Shown in pieces: positions 1 to 5,911 of a stretch of DNA of 6,363 nucleotides. The translations under genes and the position numbers were made by a program. How positions within the stretch are numbered: position 1 is the stretch's first letter; each line of letters starts with the position of its first letter. A model generated the notes under the pieces. The model was not told the origin of the DNA. It made no database searches and was given only the letters and a program-made list of their open reading frames with translations. The DNA is from an uncultured Pseudomonas sp. Lineage in GTDB: Bacteria > Pseudomonadota > Gammaproteobacteria > Pseudomonadales > Pseudomonadaceae. The stretch lies in NCBI GenBank assembly GCA_937863915.1, contig CALMID010000047.1:1-6363 (forward strand), given 5' to 3'.

Positions 1-74
1 GCTTTCACCGCCTTGAGGGTGAGCAGTTCCGGATCACCGGGGCCGGCACCTACCAACCAGACTTTACCGTGCAT
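1..74 (-). CDS. cobA: Uroporphyrinogen-III C-methyltransferase, N-terminal fragment
   Basis: Only the first 24 codons are present; the gene runs off the window. The peptide begins MHGKVWLVGAGPGDPELLTL, and the glycine-rich GAGPGD stretch followed by PELLTLKA is the hallmark N-terminus of the SAM-dependent tetrapyrrole methyltransferases (SUMT/CobA/CysG C-terminal domain). The family methylates uroporphyrinogen III at C2 and C7 to give precorrin-2, the precursor of siroheme. Siroheme is the active-site cofactor of NirB encoded upstream, so placement at the end of this operon makes biochemical sense. The ATG at 74-72 lies 10 nt after the nasA stop, and its AGGAGA ribosome-binding site overlaps that stop codon, so it is surely cotranscribed. 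The fragment cannot tell a stand-alone CobA from a longer CysG-like fusion, but starting directly with the methyltransferase motif favours stand-alone CobA. Confidence 0.9.
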   Translation of the reverse strand, partial: MHGKVWLVGAGPGDPELLTLKAVK

Positions 75-79
75 GGGCT

Positions 80-85
80 TCTCCT
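80..85 (-). promoter_or_regulatory. cobA ribosome-binding site overlapping the nasA stop
   Basis: On the minus strand the junction reads TGAGGAGAAGCCCATG. AGGAGA begins on the last base of the nasA TGA and sits 5 nt before the cobA ATG. The overlap suggests that ribosomes finishing nasA feed cobA translation. No promoter or terminator fits between the two genes. Confidence 0.75.
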
Positions 86-2808
86 CAGGCATTGACCGCC
101 ACTGGCTGGGTGGCCAGCAGGCGTTTGATTTCCGGTACGCACGAGCCACAGCTGGTGCCACATTTGAGTTCGTTCTTCAGGCCATCCAGATCCAGGCCAC
201 GGGCGATGCCGGCGCAGATCGCCTGTTCGCTGACGTTCAGGCAGTTGCACAGGGTTTTCTGCGGCTGCTGTTCGGTGGCTGAGCCTGGTGGCGTGGAGCG
301 GGGGGCCAGCAGCCAGCGGCGCAGCTCGGCATCGGCCTTACCCTCCTGCCACAGGCTTTTCAGCCAGTCGCGGGCCATGGTTTCGCCGGCCAGGCGCAGC
401 GCGGTGATGCGGCCGTCCTCGATGCGCACGCGCTTGCCCACGGTGCGGCGCGGATCGTCGTAGGCCAGCACCGGGCCATGGTCGAGGTCGAGCAGGGCAT
501 CGATTTGCGCCAGCAGGTCGGGCTCCGGTGCGACCACGCTGGCGGCGCGGATCTGCAGGGCCGGGCGCTCGCGCCCGGTGAGGGTCAGGCTGGCGAAGGC
601 GAAACCGTCGAACAGCGGCCGCAGCTGGCTGAGGCGATGCTGCACATCACCCTCGACCAAGGCGAACAGCTGCCAGGGCAACTCGACCTTGCTCACCTCG
701 ATGGTGCTGAGCTTGAGTTCCGGCTGCTTGGACAGCGGATCGAAGGCCGGCTGGGTCAGTACGTTGCTGCCCAGGCCCTTGAGAAAGCGATCGCCCCAGT
801 GCATCGGCAGCCAGGCCTGGCCGGGACGGATAGCGGCATCGGCCACGACCGGCAGGATCAGACTGCCACGGCGGCTGCGCGCGGCGACCAGATCACCACT
901 GTTCAGATGGCGTCGGCGCAACTCGTCCGGGTGCAGGCTCAGTTGGGCTTCCGGGGCGTGACTGAACAGGCGCGCGGCGGTGCCGGTGCGGCTCATGCCG
1001 TGCCACTGGTCGCGCAGGCGGCCGGTGAGCAGGCTCAGCGGGTAGCGTGCCTCGCGCTTGTCGCGCGGAGCCTGGTAGGCCTCGCTGACGAACTGGGCGC
1101 GGCCGCTGTCGGTGGCGAACCGGCCATCGCCATACAGGCGTGGGCTGCCGGTGCTGGCGCCAGCGGGAAACGGCCACTGCTGCGGGCCCTGCTCATCGAG
1201 GATGGCGTAGGACAGGCCGGACAGGTCCAGGTCGCGCTCGCGGGTCAGTTGCTTGTATTCCTCGAACAGGCTTTCGGGGCTGTCGAAGTCGAACAGGCTG
1301 GGCAGGCCGGGGCGTAGATGGTGTTCCAGGCGACGGGCGAAATCACAGGTGATGGCCCAGTCAGGCCGCGCCTCTGCGGGCGCTGGCACGGCGCGGCGCA
1401 CATGGGTGATGCGCCGTTCGGAGTTGGTCACGCTGCCTTCCTTCTCGCCCCAGCTGGCGGCGGGCAGCAGCAGGTCGGCGTAGGCACAGGTTTCGGTGGT
1501 GGCGAAGGCTTCCTGAACCACCACGAAGGGGCAGTTGCGCAGCGCTTCGTGCACCTTGCTCTGGTCGGGCAGGGACTGCGCGGGGTTGCTGCAGGCGATC
1601 CACAGGGCCTTGATCTGGCCGCTGCGCACCGACTCGAACAGCTCCACGGCGGTCAGGCCGTTGCTCTCTGGCAGGCTGTCGACACCCCAGTAGTCGGCGA
1701 CCTCGGCGCGGTGCCCGGCATTGCCGGCCTCGCGGTGGCCGGGCAGCAGGTTGGCCAGCGAGCCGGTCTCGCGGCCACCCATGGCGTTGGGCTGGCCGGT
1801 GAGCGAGAAGGGGCCGGCACCGGGACGGCCGATCTGTCCGGTGGCCAGGTGCAGGTTGATCAGCGCGCTGTTCTTGGCACTGCCGGAACTGGACTGGTTC
1901 AGGCCCATGCACCACAGCGAGAGAAAACTCGGCGCCTTGCCGATCAGTTCGGCAGCGCGCAGCAGGTCGGCCTGACCGATGCCGCAGATGTCGGCCACGG
2001 CCGCCGGGGTGTAGTCGCGCACCAGGCTCTTGAGGGCGTCGAAACCTTCGGTGTGGGCGTCGATGTAGCGGCGGTCGATCCAGCCTTCCCACAGCAGCAG
2101 GTGCAGGATGCCGTGAAACAGGGCGACGTCGGTGCCCGGCAGGATCGCCAGGTGCAGGTCGGCCAGATCGCAGGTGTCGGTGCGGCGCGGGTCGACGACG
2201 ATGACCTTCATCTCGGGGCGGCGCGCCTTGGCTTCTTCCAGACGGCGGAACAGCACCGGGTGGGCGTAGGCCATGTTGGAGCCGGCGATCAGCAGGCAGT
2301 CGCTCAGCTCGATGTCTTCGTAGTTGCACGGCGGGGCGTCGGCGCCCAGGCTGCGCTTGTAGCCGACCACGGCCGAACTCATGCACAGGCGCGAGTTGCT
2401 GTCGATATTGTTGGTGCCGACCAACGCGCGGGCCAGCTTGTTGAAGGCGTAGTAGTCCTCGGTCAGCAACTGGCCGGAGATGTAGAAGGCCACGCTGTCC
2501 GGGCCGTGTTCGCGAATGGTCTCGGCAAACACGCTGGCCGCATGGTCGAGCGCGCTGTCCCAGTCGGTACGCGAGCGCGCCAGGCCTTTGCCCAGGCGCA
2601 GTTCGGGGTAGAGCGCACGGGCATCGAGGTCGCCGGTCAGGTGCAGGGTCGAGCCCTTGCTGCACAGCTTGCCGTAGTTGGCCGGATGCTCGGGGTCGCC
2701 ACTGACCCCCAGAATCGTCTCGCCGTCATGCTCGATCAGCACCCCGCAACCCACGCCGCAGTAGCAGCAGGTGGACGCGGTGAGCTGAGTCCTGGATGAG
2801 GTTGTCAT
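85..2808 (-). CDS. nasA: Assimilatory nitrate reductase, catalytic subunit
   Basis: This 907-residue protein is the cytoplasmic molybdenum enzyme that reduces nitrate to nitrite (named nasC in P. aeruginosa PAO1). The N-terminus carries the [4Fe-4S] motif of the molybdopterin oxidoreductase family: Cys14, Cys17, Cys21 and Cys49, in CCYCGVGCG and GKLCSKG. Cys142 in NSRLCMSS is the expected Mo ligand, which separates nitrate reductases and formate dehydrogenases of this branch from Ser- or Asp-ligated enzymes. The middle (about 55-480) is the Mo-bisMGD core and about 585-705 the molydopterin dinucleotide-binding domain. A C-terminal BFD-type [2Fe-2S] domain has Cys854, Cys856, Cys887 and Cys890. 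There is no Tat signal. I chose the ATG at 2808 because AGGAAG lies 7 nt upstream; a GTG at 2868 would add 20 residues unlike the family. No separate FAD reductase subunit is visible, so its electron donor is unknown from this window. Confidence 0.95.
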   Translation of the reverse strand: MTTSSRTQLTASTCCYCGVGCGVLIEHDGETILGVSGDPEHPANYGKLCSKGSTLHLTGDLDARALYPELRLGKGLARSRTDWDSALDHAASVFAETIREHGPDSVAFYISGQLLTEDYYAFNKLARALVGTNNIDSNSRLCMSSAVVGYKRSLGADAPPCNYEDIELSDCLLIAGSNMAYAHPVLFRRLEEAKARRPEMKVIVVDPRRTDTCDLADLHLAILPGTDVALFHGILHLLLWEGWIDRRYIDAHTEGFDALKSLVRDYTPAAVADICGIGQADLLRAAELIGKAPSFLSLWCMGLNQSSSGSAKNSALINLHLATGQIGRPGAGPFSLTGQPNAMGGRETGSLANLLPGHREAGNAGHRAEVADYWGVDSLPESNGLTAVELFESVRSGQIKALWIACSNPAQSLPDQSKVHEALRNCPFVVVQEAFATTETCAYADLLLPAASWGEKEGSVTNSERRITHVRRAVPAPAEARPDWAITCDFARRLEHHLRPGLPSLFDFDSPESLFEEYKQLTRERDLDLSGLSYAILDEQGPQQWPFPAGASTGSPRLYGDGRFATDSGRAQFVSEAYQAPRDKREARYPLSLLTGRLRDQWHGMSRTGTAARLFSHAPEAQLSLHPDELRRRHLNSGDLVAARSRRGSLILPVVADAAIRPGQAWLPMHWGDRFLKGLGSNVLTQPAFDPLSKQPELKLSTIEVSKVELPWQLFALVEGDVQHRLSQLRPLFDGFAFASLTLTGRERPALQIRAASVVAPEPDLLAQIDALLDLDHGPVLAYDDPRRTVGKRVRIEDGRITALRLAGETMARDWLKSLWQEGKADAELRRWLLAPRSTPPGSATEQQPQKTLCNCLNVSEQAICAGIARGLDLDGLKNELKCGTSCGSCVPEIKRLLATQPVAVNA

Positions 2809-2815
2809 GGCACTG

Positions 2816-2821
2816 CTTCCT
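2816..2821 (-). promoter_or_regulatory. nasA ribosome-binding site
   Basis: AGGAAG on the minus strand lies 7 nt upstream of the ATG at 2808. It decides the start in favour of 2808 rather than the in-frame GTG at 2868, which falls inside a predicted RNA hairpin stem. Confidence 0.7.
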
Positions 2822-2826
2822 GTCGA

Positions 2827-2847
2827 GGACCGCAACCGCAGCGGTCC
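2827..2847 (-). other. RNA hairpin just upstream of nasA ribosome-binding site
   Basis: On the minus strand GGACCGC and GCGGTCC form a perfect 7-bp stem around a 7-nt loop, TGCGGTT. It starts 4 nt after the preceding AACGGA-loop hairpin and ends 5 nt before the nasA ribosome-binding site. It lacks a following T-tract, so it is not an intrinsic terminator. It may shape translation or stability of the nasA part of the message; that role is inferred. Confidence 0.55.
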
Positions 2848-2851
2848 GTAG

Positions 2852-2869
2852 GGTGCCTCCGTTGGCACC
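2852..2869 (-). promoter_or_regulatory. Hairpin with AACGGA hexaloop in nirD-nasA gap, ANTAR-like
   Basis: On the minus strand GGTGCC and GGCACC form a perfect 6-bp stem closing a six-base loop, AACGGA. The loop has A at position 1 and G at position 4, the signature of RNA bound by ANTAR antiterminators such as NasT/NasR. It differs by one base from the AACGGG loop in the nirB leader of the same operon. A second stem-loop follows after 4 nt, but that loop has seven bases and no terminator follows, so this is at most a partial match to the two-hairpin ANTAR motif. Confidence 0.4.
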
Positions 2870-2887
2870 GGTTCAAAGAGGCGGTGC

Positions 2888-2912
2888 GGGAGCGCGGTCT
2901 GGCCACGCTCCC
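2888..2912 (-). other. Strong intergenic hairpin downstream of nirD
   Basis: On the minus strand GGGAGCGTGG pairs with CCGCGCTCCC (10 bp with one U-G wobble) around a 5-nt loop, CCAGA. It begins 10 nt after the nirD stop. The sequence after it (GCACCGCCTCTTTG) is not a proper U-tract, so full termination is unlikely. In polycistronic messages such hairpins often protect the upstream message from 3' exonucleases or cause partial attenuation. Either would make nirBD more abundant than nasA and cobA; this is inference. Confidence 0.6.
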
Positions 2913-2922
2913 TGACCGGGTG

Positions 2923-3249
2923 TTACGCGCAGTCGCTGAGGGTCTTGAGGGCCAGCAGCACGCGGCCGCCTTCCACCTTCACCGGGTACTTGTGCGAGCA
3001 GCCGACATCCGGGGCCAGTGCTTCGCCGCTTTCCAGGTCGATCTGCCAGTTGTGCAGCGGGCAGGCCACGCGCTTGCCGTAGATCAGCCCCTGGGACAGC
3101 GGCCCGCCCTTGTGCGGGCAGCGGTCGTCGAGGGCAAACACTTCATCGTTGCTGGTACGGAAGATGGCGATGTCGCCTTTCGGGCCGTCGACGATGCGCG
3201 AGCCGAGCACGTTGATTTCTTCCAGGGCACAGATATCCAGCCAGTTCAT
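2923..3249 (-). CDS. nirD: Assimilatory nitrite reductase [NAD(P)H], small subunit
   Basis: NirD is the 108-residue partner of NirB in the cytoplasmic NADH-dependent nitrite reductase that makes ammonium. The fold is Rieske-like: CPHKGGPLSQG followed by CPLHNWQ gives Cys44-X-His46 and Cys63-X2-His66, the full ligand set for a Rieske [2Fe-2S] cluster, with the usual 16-residue spacing. The length is normal for the family. The ATG at 3249 overlaps the nirB stop as ATGA, and a strong GAGGAGG ribosome-binding site lies 7 nt upstream inside the nirB 3' end, which fixes the start. The overlap implies translational coupling and near-equal production of the two subunits. From memory, E. coli NirD lacks these cluster ligands, so the retained set is worth noting. 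A stand-alone Rieske ferredoxin is the alternative, but position and length argue for NirD. Confidence 0.95.
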   Translation of the reverse strand: MNWLDICALEEINVLGSRIVDGPKGDIAIFRTSNDEVFALDDRCPHKGGPLSQGLIYGKRVACPLHNWQIDLESGEALAPDVGCSHKYPVKVEGGRVLLALKTLSDCA

Positions 3250-5702
3250 ACAGCGGCCTCCTCGACGGCAACAACCGGGATGCGGTCGAATTCTTTCTTC
3301 AGCACCGGGGTCTCGATGCGTTCTTTCCACGGGTCCTGCTCGAACGACAGGGCGTATTGCAGGCGGGCGGCCAGGGCCTTGCGGTTGGCTTCGTCTTCCA
3401 GCACGGCCTTCTTGATGTGCTCCATGCCGACGCGCTGCATGTAGTGCACGGTGCGCTCCAGGTAGAAGGCTTCCTCGCGGTACAGCTGGAGGAAGGCAGC
3501 GTTGTATTCGCGGACTTCCTCGGCGGTTTTCACCTTGACGAAGAACTCGGCCACCTCGGTCTTGATGCCGCCGTTACCGCCGATGTACATCTCGAAGCCC
3601 GAATCCACACCGATGATGCCGACGTCCTTGATGCCGGCCTCGGCGCAGTTGCGCGGGCAGCCGGAGACGGCCAGCTTGACCTTGTGCGGCGACCACATGT
3701 TGAACAGGTCGTGTTCCAGGTCGATGCCCAGCTGGGTCGAGTTCTGTGTGCCGAAGCGGCAGAACTCGCTGCCCACGCAGGTCTTCACGGTGCGGATCGA
3801 CTTGCCGTAGGCATGGCCGGAGGCCATGTCCAGATCCTTCCACACGCCCGGCAGGTCTTCCTTCTTGATGCCCAAAAGGTCGATGCGCTGGCCGCCGGTG
3901 ACCTTGACCATCGGCACGTTGTACTTGTCGGCGACGTCGGCGATGCGGCGCAGCTCGGACGGGTTGGTCACGCCGCCCCACATGCGCGGCACCACCGAGT
4001 AGGTGCCGTCCTTCTGGATATTGGCGTGGGCGCGTTCGTTGATCAGGCGCGACTGCGGGTCGTCCTTGGCCTCGCCCGGCCAGGTGGAAATCAGGTAGTA
4101 GTTCAGCGCCGGGCGGCAGGTCGCACAGCCGTCCGGGCTGGTCCAGCCCAGCTCGCCCATGGTCTGCTTCAGGCTGGTCAGGTGCTTCTCGCGGATCAGC
4201 TTGCGCACCTGGCCGTGGTTCAGTTCGGTACAGCCGCACACGGCTTTTTCGCTTTTCGGTTTGACGTCGGCGGCGCCGCCAACGGTGCTGATCAGAATCT
4301 GCTCGACCAGGCCGGCACAGGAGCCGCAGGAGCTGGCGGCCTTGGTGTGTTTCTTGACGTCATCGACGCTGAACAGACCGTTCTCCTGAATGGCCTTGAC
4401 GATGGTGCCCTTGCACACGCCGTTGCAGCCGCACACTTCCATGCTGTCGGGCATGTTGGCCGCGCTGCTCTGGCCCTGGTGGCCGACGTCGCCGAGGGCG
4501 CTTTCGCCGAACATCAGGTGATCGCGGATCTCGCTGATGTTGGCGTTTTCCTTGATCTGGCGGAAATACCAGCCGCCATCGGCGGTGTCGCCATACAGGC
4601 AGCCACCGACGAGGATGTCGTTCTTGATCACCAGCTTCTTGTACACGCCGCCGATGGGGTCGGAGAGGGTGATGGTCTCGGTGCCTTCGCTGCCCATGAA
4701 GTCGCCGGCGGAGAACAGGTCGATGCCGGTGACCTTGAGCTTGGTCGAGGTGACCGAGCCCTGGTAGCGGGCGAAGCCGAGCTGGGCCAGGTGGTTGGCG
4801 CAGACCTTGGCCTGTTCGAACAGCGGCGCGACCAGACCGTAGGCGATGCCGCGATGGTTGGCGCACTCGCCGATCGAGTACACGCGCGGGTCATAGGTCT
4901 GCATGGTGTCGTTGACCAGAATGCCGCGGTTGCACGGGATGCCGGCCTTCTCCGCCAGTTCGGTGTTGGGGCGGATGCCGGCGGCCATCACCACCAGGTC
5001 GGCGGGGATCACGTCGCCGTCCTTGAACTGCACGGCGCAGACGCGGCCTTCGCCGTTGTCCATCAGCTCGTCGGTCACGGTGTTCAGGCGGAACTTGATG
5101 CCGCGGGCTTCCAGCGCGCTCTGCAGCAGCTTGCCGGCGGTCTTGTCCAGCTGGCGCTCCAGCAGCCAGTCGGTCAGGTGCACCACGGTCACGTCCATGC
5201 CGCGCATCTTCAGGCCGTTGGCTGCTTCCAGACCGAGCAGGCCGCCACCGATGACCACCGCGTGGCTGTGGGTCTTGGCGGTGGCCATCATCATTTCGGT
5301 GTCGGCGATGTCGCGGTAGCCGATCACGCCGTCGAGCTTGTTGCCCGGTACCGGCAGGATGAAGGGATTGGAGCCGGTGGCGATGAGCAGGCGGTCGTAT
5401 TCGGCGCTGCTGCCGTCATCGGCGATGACCACGCGCTTGCGCCGGTCGACATCCACCACCTTGCGACCCAGGCGCAGGTCGATGCCGTTGTCCTGGTACC
5501 AGGCGAGGTCGTTGAGGACGATTTCCTCGAAGGTCTGCTCGCCGGCCAGTACCGGCGAGAGCAGGATGCGGTTGTAGTTCGGATGCGGCTCGGCACCGAA
5601 TACGGTGATGTCATACAGGTCGGGGGCGAGCTTGAGCAGCTCTTCCAGGGTGCGTACCCCGGCCATCCCGTTACCGACCATCACCAGCTTGAGCTTCTTC
5701 AT
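3246..5702 (-). CDS. nirB: Assimilatory nitrite reductase [NAD(P)H], large subunit
   Basis: NirB catalyses the six-electron reduction of nitrite to ammonium in the cytoplasm. The 818 residues show the full electron path. An N-terminal FAD domain has GNGMAG at 10-15 and ATGSNPF near 108. An NAD-binding GGGLLGLEAAN lies at 152-162 and SIGECANHRG near 276. Two BFD-type [2Fe-2S] domains follow: Cys424, Cys426, Cys459, Cys462, and Cys489, Cys491, Cys526, Cys529. The C-terminal sulfite/nitrite reductase half carries the [4Fe-4S]-siroheme ligands Cys642, Cys648, Cys682 and Cys686, in TCVGSEFC and SGCPRNC. The start at 5702 has GGAG 7 nt upstream. It is the first gene after a sigma-54 promoter and a terminator-bearing leader, and its last 4 bases overlap nirD. 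No key residue appears to be missing. The siroheme would come from the pathway fed by cobA at the operon's end. Confidence 0.97.
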   Translation of the reverse strand: MKKLKLVMVGNGMAGVRTLEELLKLAPDLYDITVFGAEPHPNYNRILLSPVLAGEQTFEEIVLNDLAWYQDNGIDLRLGRKVVDVDRRKRVVIADDGSSAEYDRLLIATGSNPFILPVPGNKLDGVIGYRDIADTEMMMATAKTHSHAVVIGGGLLGLEAANGLKMRGMDVTVVHLTDWLLERQLDKTAGKLLQSALEARGIKFRLNTVTDELMDNGEGRVCAVQFKDGDVIPADLVVMAAGIRPNTELAEKAGIPCNRGILVNDTMQTYDPRVYSIGECANHRGIAYGLVAPLFEQAKVCANHLAQLGFARYQGSVTSTKLKVTGIDLFSAGDFMGSEGTETITLSDPIGGVYKKLVIKNDILVGGCLYGDTADGGWYFRQIKENANISEIRDHLMFGESALGDVGHQGQSSAANMPDSMEVCGCNGVCKGTIVKAIQENGLFSVDDVKKHTKAASSCGSCAGLVEQILISTVGGAADVKPKSEKAVCGCTELNHGQVRKLIREKHLTSLKQTMGELGWTSPDGCATCRPALNYYLISTWPGEAKDDPQSRLINERAHANIQKDGTYSVVPRMWGGVTNPSELRRIADVADKYNVPMVKVTGGQRIDLLGIKKEDLPGVWKDLDMASGHAYGKSIRTVKTCVGSEFCRFGTQNSTQLGIDLEHDLFNMWSPHKVKLAVSGCPRNCAEAGIKDVGIIGVDSGFEMYIGGNGGIKTEVAEFFVKVKTAEEVREYNAAFLQLYREEAFYLERTVHYMQRVGMEHIKKAVLEDEANRKALAARLQYALSFEQDPWKERIETPVLKKEFDRIPVVAVEEAAV
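3257..3263 (-). promoter_or_regulatory. nirD ribosome-binding site inside nirB
   Basis: GAGGAGG on the minus strand lies 7 nt before the nirD ATG and encodes part of the Glu-Glu-Ala near the NirB C-terminus. It decides the nirD start and, with the ATGA overlap, supports translational coupling. Confidence 0.8.
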
Positions 5703-5709
5703 GGGTTTT

Positions 5710-5713
5710 CTCC
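5710..5713 (-). promoter_or_regulatory. nirB ribosome-binding site
   Basis: GGAG on the minus strand (in ATTGGAGAAAACCCATG) lies 7 nt upstream of the nirB ATG. It is downstream of the leader terminator, so nirB is translated only if RNA polymerase reads through. Confidence 0.7.
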
Positions 5714-5743
5714 AATCACCTGTGCCGAGTTTTTCGGGGAAAC

Positions 5744-5779
5744 AAAAAAGGCGTCCCGCAGTTATGCGAGGACGCCTTT
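5744..5779 (-). terminator. Intrinsic terminator (attenuator) in the nirB leader
   Basis: On the minus strand AAAGGCGTCC pairs perfectly with GGACGCCTTT (10 bp). Above it CGCA/TGCG adds 4 bp around a TAAC loop, with one bulged T. The stem runs into six T's (5749-5744), then GTTT. This is a textbook rho-independent terminator, yet it lies between the promoter and nirB and ends 41 nt before the start codon, so it must act as an attenuator for its own operon. Its 5' arm is also the loop and 3' arm of the ANTAR P2 hairpin, so the two structures cannot coexist. Confidence 0.92.
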
Positions 5780-5827
5780 GTCCTGATCCCGTGCAACCGG
5801 GCCGCCCGCCTTTCCCCGTTGAAAGAC
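5769..5827 (-). promoter_or_regulatory. ANTAR (NasT/NasR) target: two A1/G4 hexaloop hairpins
   Basis: In the leader RNA, P1 (5827-5808) pairs GUCUUUC with GAAAGGC, 7 bp with one U-G wobble, around the six-base loop AACGGG. P2 (5784-5769) pairs AGGAC with GUCCU around the six-base loop AAAGGC. Both loops have A at position 1 (5820; 5779) and G at position 4 (5817; 5776). Two such hairpins are the known RNA target of ANTAR-domain antiterminators, including NasR in Klebsiella and NasT in Pseudomonas and Azotobacter. P2 uses the terminator's 5' arm, so protein-stabilised P2 would block termination. NasS is expected to hold NasT until nitrate or nitrite is present; neither gene is in this window. 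The linker is 23 nt and itself contains a small hairpin. Confidence 0.85.
5788..5801 (-). other. Small hairpin in the P1-P2 linker
   Basis: CCCG and CGGG form a 4-bp stem around the six-base loop GUUGCA, which has G at positions 1 and 4. It lies between the two ANTAR hairpins. The CCCGGUUG part is also complementary, with one bulge, to the CAACGGG at and around the P1 loop, so it may form a competing structure. Its role is inferred only. Confidence 0.4.
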
Positions 5828-5855
5828 CGTGCGCTATGTGTGTTGAAGGCTATTA

Positions 5856-5871
5856 AGCAGATGGCGTGCCA
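5856..5871 (-). promoter_or_regulatory. Sigma-54 (RpoN) -24/-12 promoter of the nirB operon
   Basis: The minus strand reads TGGCACGCCATCTGCT. Against the consensus TGGCACG-N4-TTGC(A/T) there is one mismatch (C for the first T of the -12 box), and the invariant GG and GC have the required spacing. Transcription would begin near 5845, about 142 nt before the nirB ATG, just upstream of the ANTAR P1 hairpin. No good sigma-70 promoter is visible. An enhancer-binding activator is required; the NtrC-type palindrome upstream suggests NtrC, which links the operon to nitrogen limitation. Confidence 0.85.
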
Positions 5872-5880
5872 AGTTGGCTT

Positions 5881-5911
5881 GCGCCCCGCCATTGCTGGGC
5901 TGGCGGGGCAC
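5881..5911 (-). other. GC-rich inverted repeat between enhancer and promoter
   Basis: On the minus strand GCCCCGCCA and TGGCGGGGC form a perfect 9-bp stem around a 9-nt loop, extendable to 11 bp with one G-T wobble. It lies 66 bases after the kinase stop and 10 bases before the sigma-54 promoter. There is no T-tract, so it is not a classical terminator. It could end or stabilise kinase transcripts, or be a protein site near the promoter; I cannot tell which. Confidence 0.5.

Noticed and set aside
1318..2799. 493-codon open frame, with a 279-codon one at 478-1317, on the plus strand opposite nasA
   Set aside because: Both are antisense shadows of nasA; they are rich in Gly, Ala, Val and Gln and have no recognisable domain.
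2827..2847. Second canonical ANTAR hairpin in the nirD-nasA gap
   Set aside because: The loop has seven bases (TGCGGTT) and starts with T, so it fails the A1/G4 hexaloop rule; it is kept only as a plain hairpin.
2809..2868. Upstream GTG start for nasA adding 20 residues
   Set aside because: The GTG lies in a hairpin stem, the added residues do not resemble the family N-terminus, and the ATG at 2808 has a good ribosome-binding site.
3250..3330. Upstream in-frame start for nirD adding 27 residues
   Set aside because: It would overlap nirB deeply; the ATG at 3249 has a strong GAGGAGG site, an ATGA coupling overlap and the normal family start MNWLDIC.
3357..5786. 809-codon open frame on the plus strand opposite nirB
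   Set aside because: It mirrors nirB and even runs through the leader terminator and the nirB start region. Its translation is a low-complexity mix of Ala, Val, Gly, His, Gln and Asp with no family motif, as expected from the complement of a high-G+C gene.
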